Below, in pieces: positions 14,703 to 23,161 of a stretch of 27,767 bases of DNA (the stretch's first letter is position 1; each line of letters opens with the position of its first letter). The translations under genes and the position numbers were made by a program. Source of the stretch: an uncultured Marinicella sp. (lineage in GTDB: Bacteria > Pseudomonadota > Gammaproteobacteria > Xanthomonadales > Marinicellaceae); the NCBI GenBank assembly GCA_938008005.1, contig CALLLZ010000233.1, positions 1-27,767 of the forward strand, given 5' to 3'. The notes under the pieces are model-generated. The model did not search any database, was not told the DNA's origin, and was given only the letters and a program-made list of their open reading frames with translations.

Positions 14703-14736
14703 ACCCCATTGATTCAAACTGAATCTTTGGGGTTTT
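14703..14736 (+). terminator. Intrinsic terminator of the comEA-like gene, inside the zapG 3' end
   Basis: ACCCCA (14703-14708) pairs with TGGGGT (14728-14733), and within it GATTC (14711-14715) pairs with GAATC (14721-14725), followed by TTTT. It lies 20 bp after the comEA-like stop. The inner and 3' halves are the last codons of the converging zapG gene. Confidence 0.7.
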
Positions 14737-15133
14737 CCATAGGAACTTCAACTGGGTTTTCCACTGAATCATCTACTATGGGATCATCTACAATTTCTTC
14801 AGTAGCATCAGCAGAGCTTTTCAAGTATTTTATGGTGACTTCTCTGGACTTGCGGTTAATCAATTGGTTCTTAATTTGTTCTTCAGTGAGTAGTTTTTCA
14901 GCCGACTGTGACAAATGCTCAAAAACTTCTTGATAGCTACCTGTTAAGTTATCAATTAAATCAGCAGTCTTTGCAAAATGGGTTTCAACATCTTGTTGAT
15001 AGTTTTCTAGTTTCTCTTCTACAGCTTTGACAGAATTTTCAGGCTTTCCACCTGTTCTAGCAAAATACATGAACAGTCCACCAATCACCAGTCCAACTAC
15101 TCCAGCCAATACCATATTTAAAATTTCATCCAT
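14714..15133 (-). CDS. zapG: ZapG/YhcB-like (DUF1043) inner-membrane division protein
   Basis: A 139-residue protein with one N-terminal transmembrane helix (about 6-25, NMVLAGVVGLVIGGLFMYFA), a coiled-coil region (VKAVEEKLENYQQDVETHFAKTADLIDNLTGSYQEVFEHL) and an acidic, disordered tail rich in Glu, Asp, Val and Pro. The block HFAKTADLIDNLTGSYQ.V..HL is the mark of DUF1043. In E. coli the homologue YhcB/ZapG joins cell division and cell-wall synthesis. An AGAGGAT site precedes the ATG. It ends a minus-strand operon that also carries murL-murD2, which fits a cell-wall role. Confidence 0.85.
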   Translation of the reverse strand: MDEILNMVLAGVVGLVIGGLFMYFARTGGKPENSVKAVEEKLENYQQDVETHFAKTADLIDNLTGSYQEVFEHLSQSAEKLLTEEQIKNQLINRKSREVTIKYLKSSADATEEIVDDPIVDDSVENPVEVPMENPKDSV

Positions 15134-15166
15134 ACCTATATCCTCTGTATTATTAAATTAAGCTCA

Positions 15167-15478
15167 TTATGTGTCTTGCACCAAAACCCAAGGAGCCACT
15201 GTTACTGCTTTCAACAGACTGCGACTTTCTACCCATACCTTAGCATGTTCGTCTTCCACTCTCTGTACTTCAAGACTGTCCATCCATTGTTTAATTTGGA
15301 CGGTATTATCAGCGTGAATTTGTAAAGCCACATCAACCATATCAAGATGGCCAGCCACTTTAATCAACATCCCTTTTGCAAAAAACTTTTGCAGTTCCTG
15401 AAAACTTATTTCTGCCAACTCTTTTTCAAAGTATTGTTTAGGCGTTAAACCTTCATCGCTTATTTCTTCGGATTGCAT
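15167..15478 (-). CDS. DUF2288 family protein
   Basis: A 103-residue soluble protein matching DUF2288: an N-terminal helix (LTPKQYFEKELAEISFQELQKFFAKG), then VAGHLDMVDVALQIHADNT and the C-terminal WVLVQ. No function is established. ATG 15478 is preferred over the in-frame GTG one codon upstream, because GAGG then lies 5 bases before the start. It begins 24 bp after the Sel1-repeat gene and is cotranscribed with it. Confidence 0.82.
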   Translation of the reverse strand: MQSEEISDEGLTPKQYFEKELAEISFQELQKFFAKGMLIKVAGHLDMVDVALQIHADNTVQIKQWMDSLEVQRVEDEHAKVWVESRSLLKAVTVAPWVLVQDT

Positions 15479-15502
15479 CACAGCCTCGTTATCACATTAA
15501 TA

Positions 15503-16366
15503 TCAAAATTTGGGTTCTTCCCGCCATGGTTTTCGCTCCACGTAACTTTGTAGTCTTTTGATTGCGCCAAAACACATGGCATCACCATCATTGCTGAATT
15601 GCTCGGTGTATTTATCAACTGATAGCTTAAAACCCACTTTGCCTTCAGCTTTATCATCAGCAAAATCAACATCACAAAAATCCTCCACAATCCAAGACTG
15701 AATCTCAATGGCTTCATTGAAGTCAGAAATTTCTGCTAATACGGCCGCTTTGGTATCCAAATAGGCCCAAGGAATCGGTTCAACACGCGAATACATACTT
15801 TGTAAATCTGCAAATATTTTCCAAGCCTTTTGACCATTGCGACATGCATCATCAGGTAAAGTCGACAACATCCAAGCATGATCATTAAAAGCCGCTTTAA
15901 CATCGCGTAACTGAGCCTCTTTCAATAGTTCATAAGCTTTCATACAATCAAATTTTTGCTCACCAATTTCATAAATGTGATAAATGGACAAACGGTAGAA
16001 AGACTCACCATGGCCCGCCTGTGCCGCTTTTTCAAACCAAGTATTGGCATCAGAATAACGTTCATCTTGGTAAAATAATTTGCCAATTTCAAACATGCCA
16101 TGTACATGACCCATTTCGGCAGATTTTAAAAACCACTCTTTGGCCTTCTCTAAATTTTGCTCAATACCCATCACCCCATCAGCAAACGCAGAGGCTATAA
16201 AAAAAGCACTCTCAGCATGTCCAGCTTCTACTTGATTCAACAATGCTGGCGGAATCAGGTCGGTATTTTCTGTCTCGGACACCCCATCGGAATTTCCATC
16301 ATCTGTGTTGGCGATACCAACTAGGCCAATAGACAGTAAAATTGTGATTGTGATCAATTTAACCAT
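15503..16366 (-). CDS. Exported Sel1/TPR-repeat protein
   Basis: A 287-residue protein with a hydrophobic N-terminal signal (MVKLITITILLSIGLVGIA). About three Sel1-like repeats follow: AGHAESAFFIASAFADGVMGIEQNLEKAKEWFLKSAE, MGHVHGMFEIGKLFYQDERYSDANTWFEKAAQ and AGHGESFYRLSIYHIYEIGEQKFDCMKAYELLKEAQ. Further helical TPR-like segments are present (AAFNDHAWMLSTLPDD, AYLDTKAAVLAEISDFNEAI), and the tail contains several Cys. Such proteins act as protein-protein scaffolds in the periplasm; the partner is unknown. The gene starts inside the end of murD2 (13-bp overlap) without a good ribosome site. Confidence 0.82.
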   Translation of the reverse strand: MVKLITITILLSIGLVGIANTDDGNSDGVSETENTDLIPPALLNQVEAGHAESAFFIASAFADGVMGIEQNLEKAKEWFLKSAEMGHVHGMFEIGKLFYQDERYSDANTWFEKAAQAGHGESFYRLSIYHIYEIGEQKFDCMKAYELLKEAQLRDVKAAFNDHAWMLSTLPDDACRNGQKAWKIFADLQSMYSRVEPIPWAYLDTKAAVLAEISDFNEAIEIQSWIVEDFCDVDFADDKAEGKVGFKLSVDKYTEQFSNDGDAMCFGAIKRLQSYVERKPWREEPKF

Positions 16367-17694
16367 TGAATAAATTTTTGACCTCGTTGTTGGTAATTAT
16401 CAAAAGCATCAAAACTTGGTGCACCTGGCGACAAAAGCACGCAATCACCTGACTCAGCAGCTTGTTTTGCAAATTCTATGGCCAATTTTAAGCTGGCTTG
16501 TTTTACACATTGAGTTTCAATTTTATAACTCAAGATGAGTTGCTGGATTTTTTCACCGTTTTCACCACTACAAACGATCATCTTAGGAGCTCTCTCCAAT
16601 AACTTTTCAACCCACCAAACCCAATCAACTCCGCGATCAAAACCACCCACCAAAAGGATGGTACGACTCAAATCCAAAGTATTCATCGCCACCTGGGTTG
16701 CGTGTGGTGTAGATGAAATACTGTCATTGATAAAGGTAACACCATTCAATTCAGCCACAGTCTCCAAACGGTGAGGTAGAGCCTTAAACTGCTTGATAGC
16801 ATTCATACCAGCTTTAATGTCTAAATTAAACAAAGTTAAAACCGTACAAACAGCTGCAGCATTTTTTAAATTATGAGCCCCTTTGAGTTGCCAACCATAT
16901 TGTGACAACAGGGCTTTATCTTGATACATCAAAACCTCATTCAATTCATAAAATCCTTCACTGACCTCAAAATACCTGACTTTTGCATCCAATGGGTTCG
17001 TAGCTAACAAACTTAAACTGTGTGGGTCTTTGGCATTTAAAATCACATCTTTTGCATGTTGCATTAATAACCACTTATCGGCATGATATTGAGCGTCTGA
17101 CCCGTGCCAATCTAAATGTTCACTGTATAAATTCAACAGCACTGCCACATCAGCATGAATCTCGCCATCATAAGCCTGATAACTCGACGTTTCCAATACC
17201 ACAAAATCACAACTGCCCAAACATTGAATCAATGGCACACCAAAATTTCCAGCCAAAATCACTTCAAAATTCATAGCTCTGAGCACTTGAGCCAACATGG
17301 CACAACTCGTGCTTTTACCTTTAGTACCAGTAATCGCGATTACCTTGGCATCATTATTAGCTCGCTCATTACTGAACCACAATGCAGTACTACTGATAAA
17401 ATGACAAGTGGCATCCGACACTGCTTGTTGATACGGCGTAATACCTGGTGATTTTATCACCACATCGAAGTCACTGAGCAGTTTTGCGTCAACAACTTGG
17501 TGAACAAATGTTAATTCACCGCCATTTTTCAGTCCCTTTTCATATCTATTGCCAGGTTTGACCTCATTTTCAGCACAAAAAACAGTCAAACTTAAGCCTG
17601 GGCATCGTAGTTGCAAGTACTCACAACTGGCTTGTCCTTCTACGCCATAACCCCAAATAGCCACATTAGCTTGGGACAACTTTTCAAGTTTCAT
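16354..17694 (-). CDS. murD2: Mur ligase, probably MurD2 (UDP-MurNAc-L-alanine:L-glutamate ligase)
   Basis: A 446-residue cytoplasmic ATP-dependent Mur ligase. The N-terminal part reads VAIWGYGVEGQASCEYL, the ATP loop is GTKGKST (123-129), followed by ETSSYQ and NLYSEHLDWH, and the C-terminal domain has GVTFINDSISSTPHAT, DRGVDW and LLSPGAPSFDAFDNYQQRG. It is of the MurD type. The call as MurD2, which adds L-Glu rather than D-Glu to UDP-MurNAc-L-Ala, rests on its neighbour: its ATG overlaps the stop of murL by one base (TGATG), as in the Xanthomonas MurD2-MurL pathway. It also lies outside any division/cell-wall (dcw) cluster. Ordinary MurD cannot be fully ruled out from sequence alone. Confidence 0.83.
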   Translation of the reverse strand: MKLEKLSQANVAIWGYGVEGQASCEYLQLRCPGLSLTVFCAENEVKPGNRYEKGLKNGGELTFVHQVVDAKLLSDFDVVIKSPGITPYQQAVSDATCHFISSTALWFSNERANNDAKVIAITGTKGKSTSCAMLAQVLRAMNFEVILAGNFGVPLIQCLGSCDFVVLETSSYQAYDGEIHADVAVLLNLYSEHLDWHGSDAQYHADKWLLMQHAKDVILNAKDPHSLSLLATNPLDAKVRYFEVSEGFYELNEVLMYQDKALLSQYGWQLKGAHNLKNAAAVCTVLTLFNLDIKAGMNAIKQFKALPHRLETVAELNGVTFINDSISSTPHATQVAMNTLDLSRTILLVGGFDRGVDWVWWVEKLLERAPKMIVCSGENGEKIQQLILSYKIETQCVKQASLKLAIEFAKQAAESGDCVLLSPGAPSFDAFDNYQQRGQKFIQWLN

Positions 17695-19055
17695 CAGTTG
17701 AAGACCTGCATAAATTTTCTTTTTTCAGGAATCATATGCAGCTGACTTGGGCCTATAATTTGGTTAATTTGTTGCCCATTTAGCCCAGGCAATAACTTTA
17801 ACCATCGACTCACTTGTCTTTGGCTCTGCCAATCTGGATGAGTACCCAATAATTGTAACGCCAATCTACATTCCTGTTGTTCACCAACACACTCAAATGG
17901 TTTAATGCCTTGGATACCCAATAAGGATTCAAACATTCCGTGTAGCTCAATGTCCACAAACAAGTCTTTATTGAATATATCCAACAACTCTTGTTTGTTA
18001 ACATACGGCGCAAGACACAAAAACACAAAAGCACATTTGGGGCAACTACCGCACCAATGATGTTGTTGATTTTGAGAACCTGTCAGATGAAAATTTCGAT
18101 TACAGCTAGAAAAATATTTAAAGTAGTTTTTCATTACTGAAAACTTTTGTACAATCGCCAATTCTGAAAACGGCCTAAGCAGCGAAAAACAATGTAAATC
18201 TGTGGCAATATTCTGCTGAATAATTTTTTGCCATGTTTGCTCATAGGCCAATGATTTAGAATATTGATGATTAACCCAATGACCACTTTCCAACTGTACG
18301 TTACCGCTATCGGCTGAACGCTCATTGGAAAAAACCACACTGTCAAAATCATACAATAACGCCGCCACCGTTGCCACGCAGGCATTAATAGCAGTAATCG
18401 GCACATGCCCATTATAAGCCTTCTTTTCATTGGCTAATTTCAGCTTAGGATCAACCTGTCTTCTTACCTGAAGCAGTGGCAAGCCTGTTTCATCAGCCAC
18501 CGATTGGATAAACTTTGACTGACCTACCATAAACAAAATGGCTTCCTCACCCATGGATTTAATCGCTTCAATACTAACCAAGGAATCTTTGCCACCACCA
18601 ATAGCAACCAATGATCGAGCAGACAAATTGCAGTTAATGGATGCAACTTGTTTTATATTGGAAGAAGGTTTGAACTTAGTATGCTCTAACCATGGCAATT
18701 GATTTTCAAATGCCAATTCTGCCAGTCCATGCTGCCAGGTTTCGGTTAACCAGTTTGCTTGCTCTTGATTGGGAAGTTGCCATGAGCTCTGTTTTGAAGG
18801 CTGACCTTCAAACTTAATTTGTTTAGCTAATGATGTTTTATAATAGCTAACACCTGTCATCCAATACAAACAATTTATTGCTGTGTCAATTTGAGGTTTG
18901 AGGCGCTGATAACGTTCAACATTCAGATCAGGAAATTGAAATATTTCTAAAAAATCACCAAATTCAGAATCAGAATATTTTAATTTCAATTCACCACAGT
19001 TGGCATCAAAATGCCAAGATGTGAAGGTAAACTCAGCACCAAAACTCGTATTCAT
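17694..19055 (-). CDS. murL: MurL, UDP-MurNAc-L-Ala-L-Glu epimerase
   Basis: A 453-residue cytoplasmic protein of the MurL family, which turns the terminal L-Glu of UDP-MurNAc-L-Ala-L-Glu into D-Glu in an ATP-dependent reaction and so replaces the MurI racemase route. Visible marks are an ATP-pyrophosphatase-like loop LVAIGGGKDSL (149-159), SNERSADSGNVQ (243-254) and a cysteine cluster HHWCGSCPKCAFVF (332-345, Cys335, 338 and 341). The ATG at 19055 has AGGA upstream. It sits between pmbA (25 bp) and the Mur ligase (1-bp overlap); the latter pairing is strong support for the call. Confidence 0.86.
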   Translation of the reverse strand: MNTSFGAEFTFTSWHFDANCGELKLKYSDSEFGDFLEIFQFPDLNVERYQRLKPQIDTAINCLYWMTGVSYYKTSLAKQIKFEGQPSKQSSWQLPNQEQANWLTETWQHGLAELAFENQLPWLEHTKFKPSSNIKQVASINCNLSARSLVAIGGGKDSLVSIEAIKSMGEEAILFMVGQSKFIQSVADETGLPLLQVRRQVDPKLKLANEKKAYNGHVPITAINACVATVAALLYDFDSVVFSNERSADSGNVQLESGHWVNHQYSKSLAYEQTWQKIIQQNIATDLHCFSLLRPFSELAIVQKFSVMKNYFKYFSSCNRNFHLTGSQNQQHHWCGSCPKCAFVFLCLAPYVNKQELLDIFNKDLFVDIELHGMFESLLGIQGIKPFECVGEQQECRLALQLLGTHPDWQSQRQVSRWLKLLPGLNGQQINQIIGPSQLHMIPEKRKFMQVFN

Positions 19056-19080
19056 TACATCAATTCCTGAACGAGCATTT

Positions 19081-20397
19081 TCAATCTCCTGCTATGGTCA
19101 TCTCTTCTATCAACCAAGAACCAGTGATTTTTTTACTGCGATGATCAACATCAGAACCAACCGCAACCAGTGATTTATACATGTCCTTTAGCTGCCCTGC
19201 TATGGTTAATTCGCTGACTGGGAATTGAATTTCCCCTTTTTCAACCCAAAACCCCGAAGCCCCACGTGAATAATCACCGGTTACAGCATTGACACCTTGA
19301 CCCATTAATGACGTCACATAAAGCCCTTTGTCCATCGTTTTAATTAAGTTTGAATCCATTGCTTGCGTTGATTGTACTGATAAGTTATGCGCACCTCCGG
19401 CATTGCCTGTGGTTTTAAGCCCTAAACGTTTAGCAGAATAGACCGACAGTAAAAAACCTTTTAGTACACCTGCATCAATGATATTTCTCTGGCGTGTCTG
19501 CACACCATTGCTGTCAAAATTACGACTGGCAAAGCCACCTAGCATGAATGGATCCTCACACAAGCTAAACCAATCAGGTAATATCAATTCATCTAAATCA
19601 TCTTTCAGAAAACTGGCTTCTTGGTATAAAGCACTGCCGCTGATGGCTGATAACAAATGACCAATCAATGATTTAGCCATTGATGGATCAAATAAAACTG
19701 GGGCTTTAGTGGACTTAACTTTTCTCGACCCTAAACGTTCAAGTGTTCTTTTTGCAGCTACTTCACCAATATCTTCCAGAGGTGGCAACAGTTCTATATT
19801 TCGCGTTGCATCCCACCAATACTCTCGTTCCATCAAACCATTTTGATCTGCTATGCTCACCACACTGACTGAAGCATTACTGCCTTTTTTCTCGCCATAA
19901 AACCCTTGGCTGTTGGCATAAATACTCATACCTTCACCTACCTGTACATTGGACTCGTCAACAGTGAGTTCAGCCCCCATTGAATTGGCATAATCTACAG
20001 CACCTTGATTGGCTTGCAACGCCATATCCACCAGCTCTTCAGTGCTCTTATTAAACTCGTAAAAAGTCTGCAAATCTTTAAAATCATTGCAATGTAAAGA
20101 TTTATCTGCCAAACCAGCTGCTTCATCTGCTTCCGTTAAACCAGCTATCGCAATAGCTTTATCGATAGTAAGGTCAATATTCGCCTGATCAACAACCGCG
20201 GTTGAGGCGGAACCTTTCGCCTGCCCTTTATACGCAGTAACTATTAAAGACTGATCTTGATTATTTTCAATGGTATCTAATTCACCTTCACGACAACTAA
20301 CCGACACGCCCGAGCCAGATGAATACACCACTTCAGCGTCAGTGGCACCTTGTTTGGATAATTGAGTTAAGACTTGTTCAATGATTGTTGACGGCAT
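19081..20397 (-). CDS. pmbA: PmbA/TldE, inactive partner of the TldD-type metalloprotease
   Basis: A 438-residue cytoplasmic protein of the TldD/PmbA family. With TldD, PmbA (TldE) forms a heterodimeric protease that processes peptides such as microcin B17 precursor and the CcdA antitoxin in E. coli. Family marks are present: VSCREGELDTIE near the N-terminus, KAPVLFDPSMAKSLIGHLLSAISG, then TTGNAGGAHNL, LMGQGVNAVTGDYSRGASGFWVEKGEIQFPVSE and DMYKSLVAVGSD. As in PmbA and unlike TldD, there is no HEXXXH zinc motif. The frame is open to 20466, but I start at ATG 20397 (MPSTIIEQ): the family N-terminus fits, and the likely promoter lies just upstream of it. First gene of the murL-murD2-zapG operon. 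No tldD is seen in the window. Confidence 0.9.
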   Translation of the reverse strand: MPSTIIEQVLTQLSKQGATDAEVVYSSGSGVSVSCREGELDTIENNQDQSLIVTAYKGQAKGSASTAVVDQANIDLTIDKAIAIAGLTEADEAAGLADKSLHCNDFKDLQTFYEFNKSTEELVDMALQANQGAVDYANSMGAELTVDESNVQVGEGMSIYANSQGFYGEKKGSNASVSVVSIADQNGLMEREYWWDATRNIELLPPLEDIGEVAAKRTLERLGSRKVKSTKAPVLFDPSMAKSLIGHLLSAISGSALYQEASFLKDDLDELILPDWFSLCEDPFMLGGFASRNFDSNGVQTRQRNIIDAGVLKGFLLSVYSAKRLGLKTTGNAGGAHNLSVQSTQAMDSNLIKTMDKGLYVTSLMGQGVNAVTGDYSRGASGFWVEKGEIQFPVSELTIAGQLKDMYKSLVAVGSDVDHRSKKITGSWLIEEMTIAGD

Positions 20398-20426
20398 ATT
20401 TTCTTGGTTTTCCTGAGGGTGCTTAT

Positions 20427-20457
20427 ATTTTACAAGATTTAAGTTTGATTTTGTCAA
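20427..20457 (-). promoter_or_regulatory. Possible promoter of the pmbA-murL-murD2 operon
   Basis: On the minus strand a perfect TTGACA (20457-20452) is followed by TAAAAT (20432-20427). The 19-bp spacer is longer than ideal. The start point near 20420 would give a ~22-base leader containing AGGA. Confidence 0.4.
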
Positions 20458-20526
20458 AATCATCACTCACAAATATGGGTTGGTTTTTGGTATCATTCAA
20501 CTTTAGCATACAACTCTAACCAAACC

Positions 20527-21075
20527 ATGGGTAACAAAAATAAAGACCTTCATTCTTATGATAATGACAGTGACGCTGAAACCATCAGTAAGACCCAAAA
20601 AAAACAAATGGTACATGACTTACAAGAACTGGCTAAGCTCATAACCAATATGCCAAAGAAAAAAATAAATCAACTTGGTTTGCCAACAGCTTTTTTAGAC
20701 GCTATAGATGAATCTAAACGAATCAACAGCCACATTGCCACAAAAAGACATTTCCAATACATGGGTAAAATTTTACTGAAAACAAACCATGAAATTATTA
20801 GAGAGAAAATTGAACAGATTGATAATTTAGACGGGCACTATCAAATTCGTGATGCAATCATCAACTTATGGATTACACATTTGACTGAGCATGAGACACC
20901 TTTATTTGATTATTTGTACCAGCATCATGGGCATGAGGTATTAAGCAATCTCCGCCAAATCCTACGCAATCACCGCAAAAAACCTGAACACACTGGAAAT
21001 CGTAAAAAATTATTTCAAACCTTGCGAGACCTCGACAAGCAAATGGAGTTACCCAACCCAATTACATTAACGTAA
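20527..21075 (+). CDS. darP: DarP/YjgA ribosome-associated protein
   Basis: A 182-residue basic cytoplasmic protein of the YjgA/DarP family, which associates with late 50S ribosomal precursors and helps peptidyl-transferase centre maturation in E. coli. Visible marks are KTQKKQMVHDLQELAKLITNMPKKKINQLGLP near the N-terminus, RINSHIATKRHFQYMGKIL in the middle and LRQILRNHRK...KLFQTLRDL at the end. It diverges from pmbA, the same arrangement as yjgA-pmbA in enterobacteria, which supports both calls. Its stop is 11 bp from the stop of the converging response-regulator gene, and only a weak ATTAC/GTAAT dyad lies between them. Confidence 0.9.
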   Translation: MGNKNKDLHSYDNDSDAETISKTQKKQMVHDLQELAKLITNMPKKKINQLGLPTAFLDAIDESKRINSHIATKRHFQYMGKILLKTNHEIIREKIEQIDNLDGHYQIRDAIINLWITHLTEHETPLFDYLYQHHGHEVLSNLRQILRNHRKKPEHTGNRKKLFQTLRDLDKQMELPNPITLT

Positions 21076-21086
21076 TCAAAACAATC

Positions 21087-21773
21087 TTATTCAGATTCAG
21101 CAATTTTCAAACCAACTCCAGGGATGGTATGCAACAACTGTGTTTTAAAAGGTTTGTCGATGGTTTTTCGCAATATATATAAATGACTACGAAGCACATC
21201 TGAATCAGGAATCAAGTCTCCCCATAATTGTTGCGCCAATTGATCTTTGGTGACAATATCGGGTGATTTCTTCATCAATACTTTGAGTATTTGTAAGCCA
21301 GTGGGTGACACTTTAAGCTTTTGCTTTTCCCTGCTCACCTCCATAGTCCCCAAATCAAAAATCAAGTTGCCTACTTTCAGTGCTTTACTGTCAAATTCAC
21401 CACGATGTCGTCTAATCATGGATTGCAACCTAGCTACCAATTCATCAGGGTTGAATGGTTTTGCCAAATAGTCATCAGCACCCATATCAAAACCCTTAAG
21501 CTTATCACCAATTTGATCTCTGGCAGTTAACATAATAATAGGAACATCTGACTTGGCATCTTTACGAATTTTTTCACAAACATCAAAACCATCCATACCA
21601 GGCAGCATCACATCAAGTATAACTGCATCATATGGATTGGTAACTGCTAAATGCAGGCCAGTAATGCCATCTGCAGCAAAATCAACAGTAAAATCGGCCA
21701 TCTCTAAATGATCTGCAATGGTTTGAGCCAATGCGTTGTGATCTTCTACAATTAACACGTTTGAATTTGTCAT
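21087..21773 (-). CDS. OmpR-family response regulator
   Basis: A 228-residue two-component response regulator. The receiver domain (about 1-120) keeps the acidic pocket Glu10-Asp11, the phosphoacceptor Asp54 (VILDVMLPGMDG), Thr83 and Lys105 (DYLAKPF). The C-terminal winged helix (about 130-225) has the OmpR/PhoB pattern (LKVSPTGLQILKVLMKKSPDIVTKDQLAQQLWG, then LRSHLYILRKTID, HTIPGVGLKI). It lies 59 bp after the sensor kinase gene and is the last gene of the lipid operon. Its targets are unknown; control of its own operon is a reasonable guess. Confidence 0.92.
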   Translation of the reverse strand: MTNSNVLIVEDHNALAQTIADHLEMADFTVDFAADGITGLHLAVTNPYDAVILDVMLPGMDGFDVCEKIRKDAKSDVPIIMLTARDQIGDKLKGFDMGADDYLAKPFNPDELVARLQSMIRRHRGEFDSKALKVGNLIFDLGTMEVSREKQKLKVSPTGLQILKVLMKKSPDIVTKDQLAQQLWGDLIPDSDVLRSHLYILRKTIDKPFKTQLLHTIPGVGLKIAESE

Positions 21774-21832
21774 AACTTCACGCTCTCTTCTTTACTTATT
21801 AATTCTACCAATGAATCAAATTTATATCTTGC

Positions 21833-23161
21833 CTAATTAGAGGCAAGAATTTCTACTTCGTTTAAGGTCAGAGTGACCACAGTACCCGCACCGATCTCAC
21901 TTTTAAATCTAATCAACCAACCACATTGCCTACAGATCATATCCACAATCGACAAACCCAAACCGAAACCTTTCTCTACTCCATGCTCATCTACCCGGTA
22001 AAAGGGTTCCATAATGCGGTTCAATTGATCCTCATTCATACCTTTACCCTGATCTTCAATAATCACATCTGCACCATCTATAATAACCTTAATGGTGACA
22101 GGATCTTGTGAATAGATACAAGCATTTCTCACTAAATTGCTTACCACAATCGAGAACAGCTGTTCAGGCAAGTAGGCTTGCACCAGATGCCTGGGTTGCC
22201 AATCCACCTTTATTTCTCGTGGATCAAATCGCTGAACGGTGTCTTCAATCGTACTTTTCAAACTGTCATTGATCAACACGGGATCGTCTGATACTTCAAT
22301 CATTTCATCACGCGAAAGCATCAACAGAGCTTCAATCAAAGCTTGCATTTCTTCAATCATAGGCTGCATACGCTCAACAAGTTCAACCCCTTTGGGAGTC
22401 AGTTCTTGCCTTTTAAGCAATGACAAGGAACCACGCAAAACAGTCAATGGCGTTCTCAATTCATGAGAAGCATAACGAGAAAAATTTCGCTCTCGGTTGA
22501 TCAATTGCCCTATCCTAAGTGAGAAATCCTCAAACGAATCTATCAGGGTATTGACATCAACATGACCAACTTGTTTGATGTCATCGAATTTAAGTTTCTC
22601 AATTCCAGATTTTGAAATTTTTGCCGATTCTAAACGTTCTACTAACTTCAATACTGGTGAAAAAGCCCTTTTAGAAAACACAAAAGACACAAAAGCGGGT
22701 AAATAGACTATTAACAATACAATGATCAACGGCGTAATACCAAAATACAACGCCAGTTTTGATACTTGAGCCTCTTCAAAAATCAAATACAATTTTTCAT
22801 TGCCCTTTTGAGTCACATAAGCAATGGGCCTCTTTCCTTCGATCTCCACTCTTTGATACTGTTCAGTGATACCCTTTAAAGCTGCCGGCACCAATGAATA
22901 ATCATCATCAAAAACCATGTAACCACTTAAATTCATGGTTTTGGGTAATGGAAACTCGACATATTTTTCCCGGTGTGCCCAATAATAATCAGCCTCACCA
23001 ATCAAAGCCTCTTTGATCAATACATCTTCGACCACTTTCGCCGCCCCAATGACACCACCAATGGTTGCTACACTGATAAAAATAAGCTGAATAAAAAACA
23101 CCTTATTCAAGCGGCTTATCATGCTGCCTTTGGCCACTTTCTTTTTTTGTATTATCTTCAT
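21833..23161 (-). CDS. Membrane sensor histidine kinase
   Basis: A 442-residue sensor kinase. A first transmembrane helix (about 20-40) is followed by an extracytoplasmic domain of roughly 95 residues (DYYWAHREKYVEFPLPKTMNLSGYMVFDDD) and a second helix (about 136-160). A HAMP-like linker (RAFSPVLKLVERLESAK) follows, then the HisKA domain with His233 in FSRYASHELRTPL. The HATPase_c domain has the N-box SNLVRNACIYS and G-boxes EDQGKGM and GFGLGLSIV. It should autophosphorylate and pass the phosphate to Asp54 of the adjacent regulator. ATG 23161 is chosen because it overlaps the methyltransferase stop by 4 bp (ATGA); longer and shorter starts exist. The signal sensed is unknown. Confidence 0.9.
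   Translation of the reverse strand: MKIIQKKKVAKGSMISRLNKVFFIQLIFISVATIGGVIGAAKVVEDVLIKEALIGEADYYWAHREKYVEFPLPKTMNLSGYMVFDDDYSLVPAALKGITEQYQRVEIEGKRPIAYVTQKGNEKLYLIFEEAQVSKLALYFGITPLIIVLLIVYLPAFVSFVFSKRAFSPVLKLVERLESAKISKSGIEKLKFDDIKQVGHVDVNTLIDSFEDFSLRIGQLINRERNFSRYASHELRTPLTVLRGSLSLLKRQELTPKGVELVERMQPMIEEMQALIEALLMLSRDEMIEVSDDPVLINDSLKSTIEDTVQRFDPREIKVDWQPRHLVQAYLPEQLFSIVVSNLVRNACIYSQDPVTIKVIIDGADVIIEDQGKGMNEDQLNRIMEPFYRVDEHGVEKGFGLGLSIVDMICRQCGWLIRFKSEIGAGTVVTLTLNEVEILASN

Noticed and set aside
20398..20466. Longer N-terminus for PmbA
   Set aside because: It would start upstream of the likely promoter, and the family N-terminus corresponds to the ATG at 20397.
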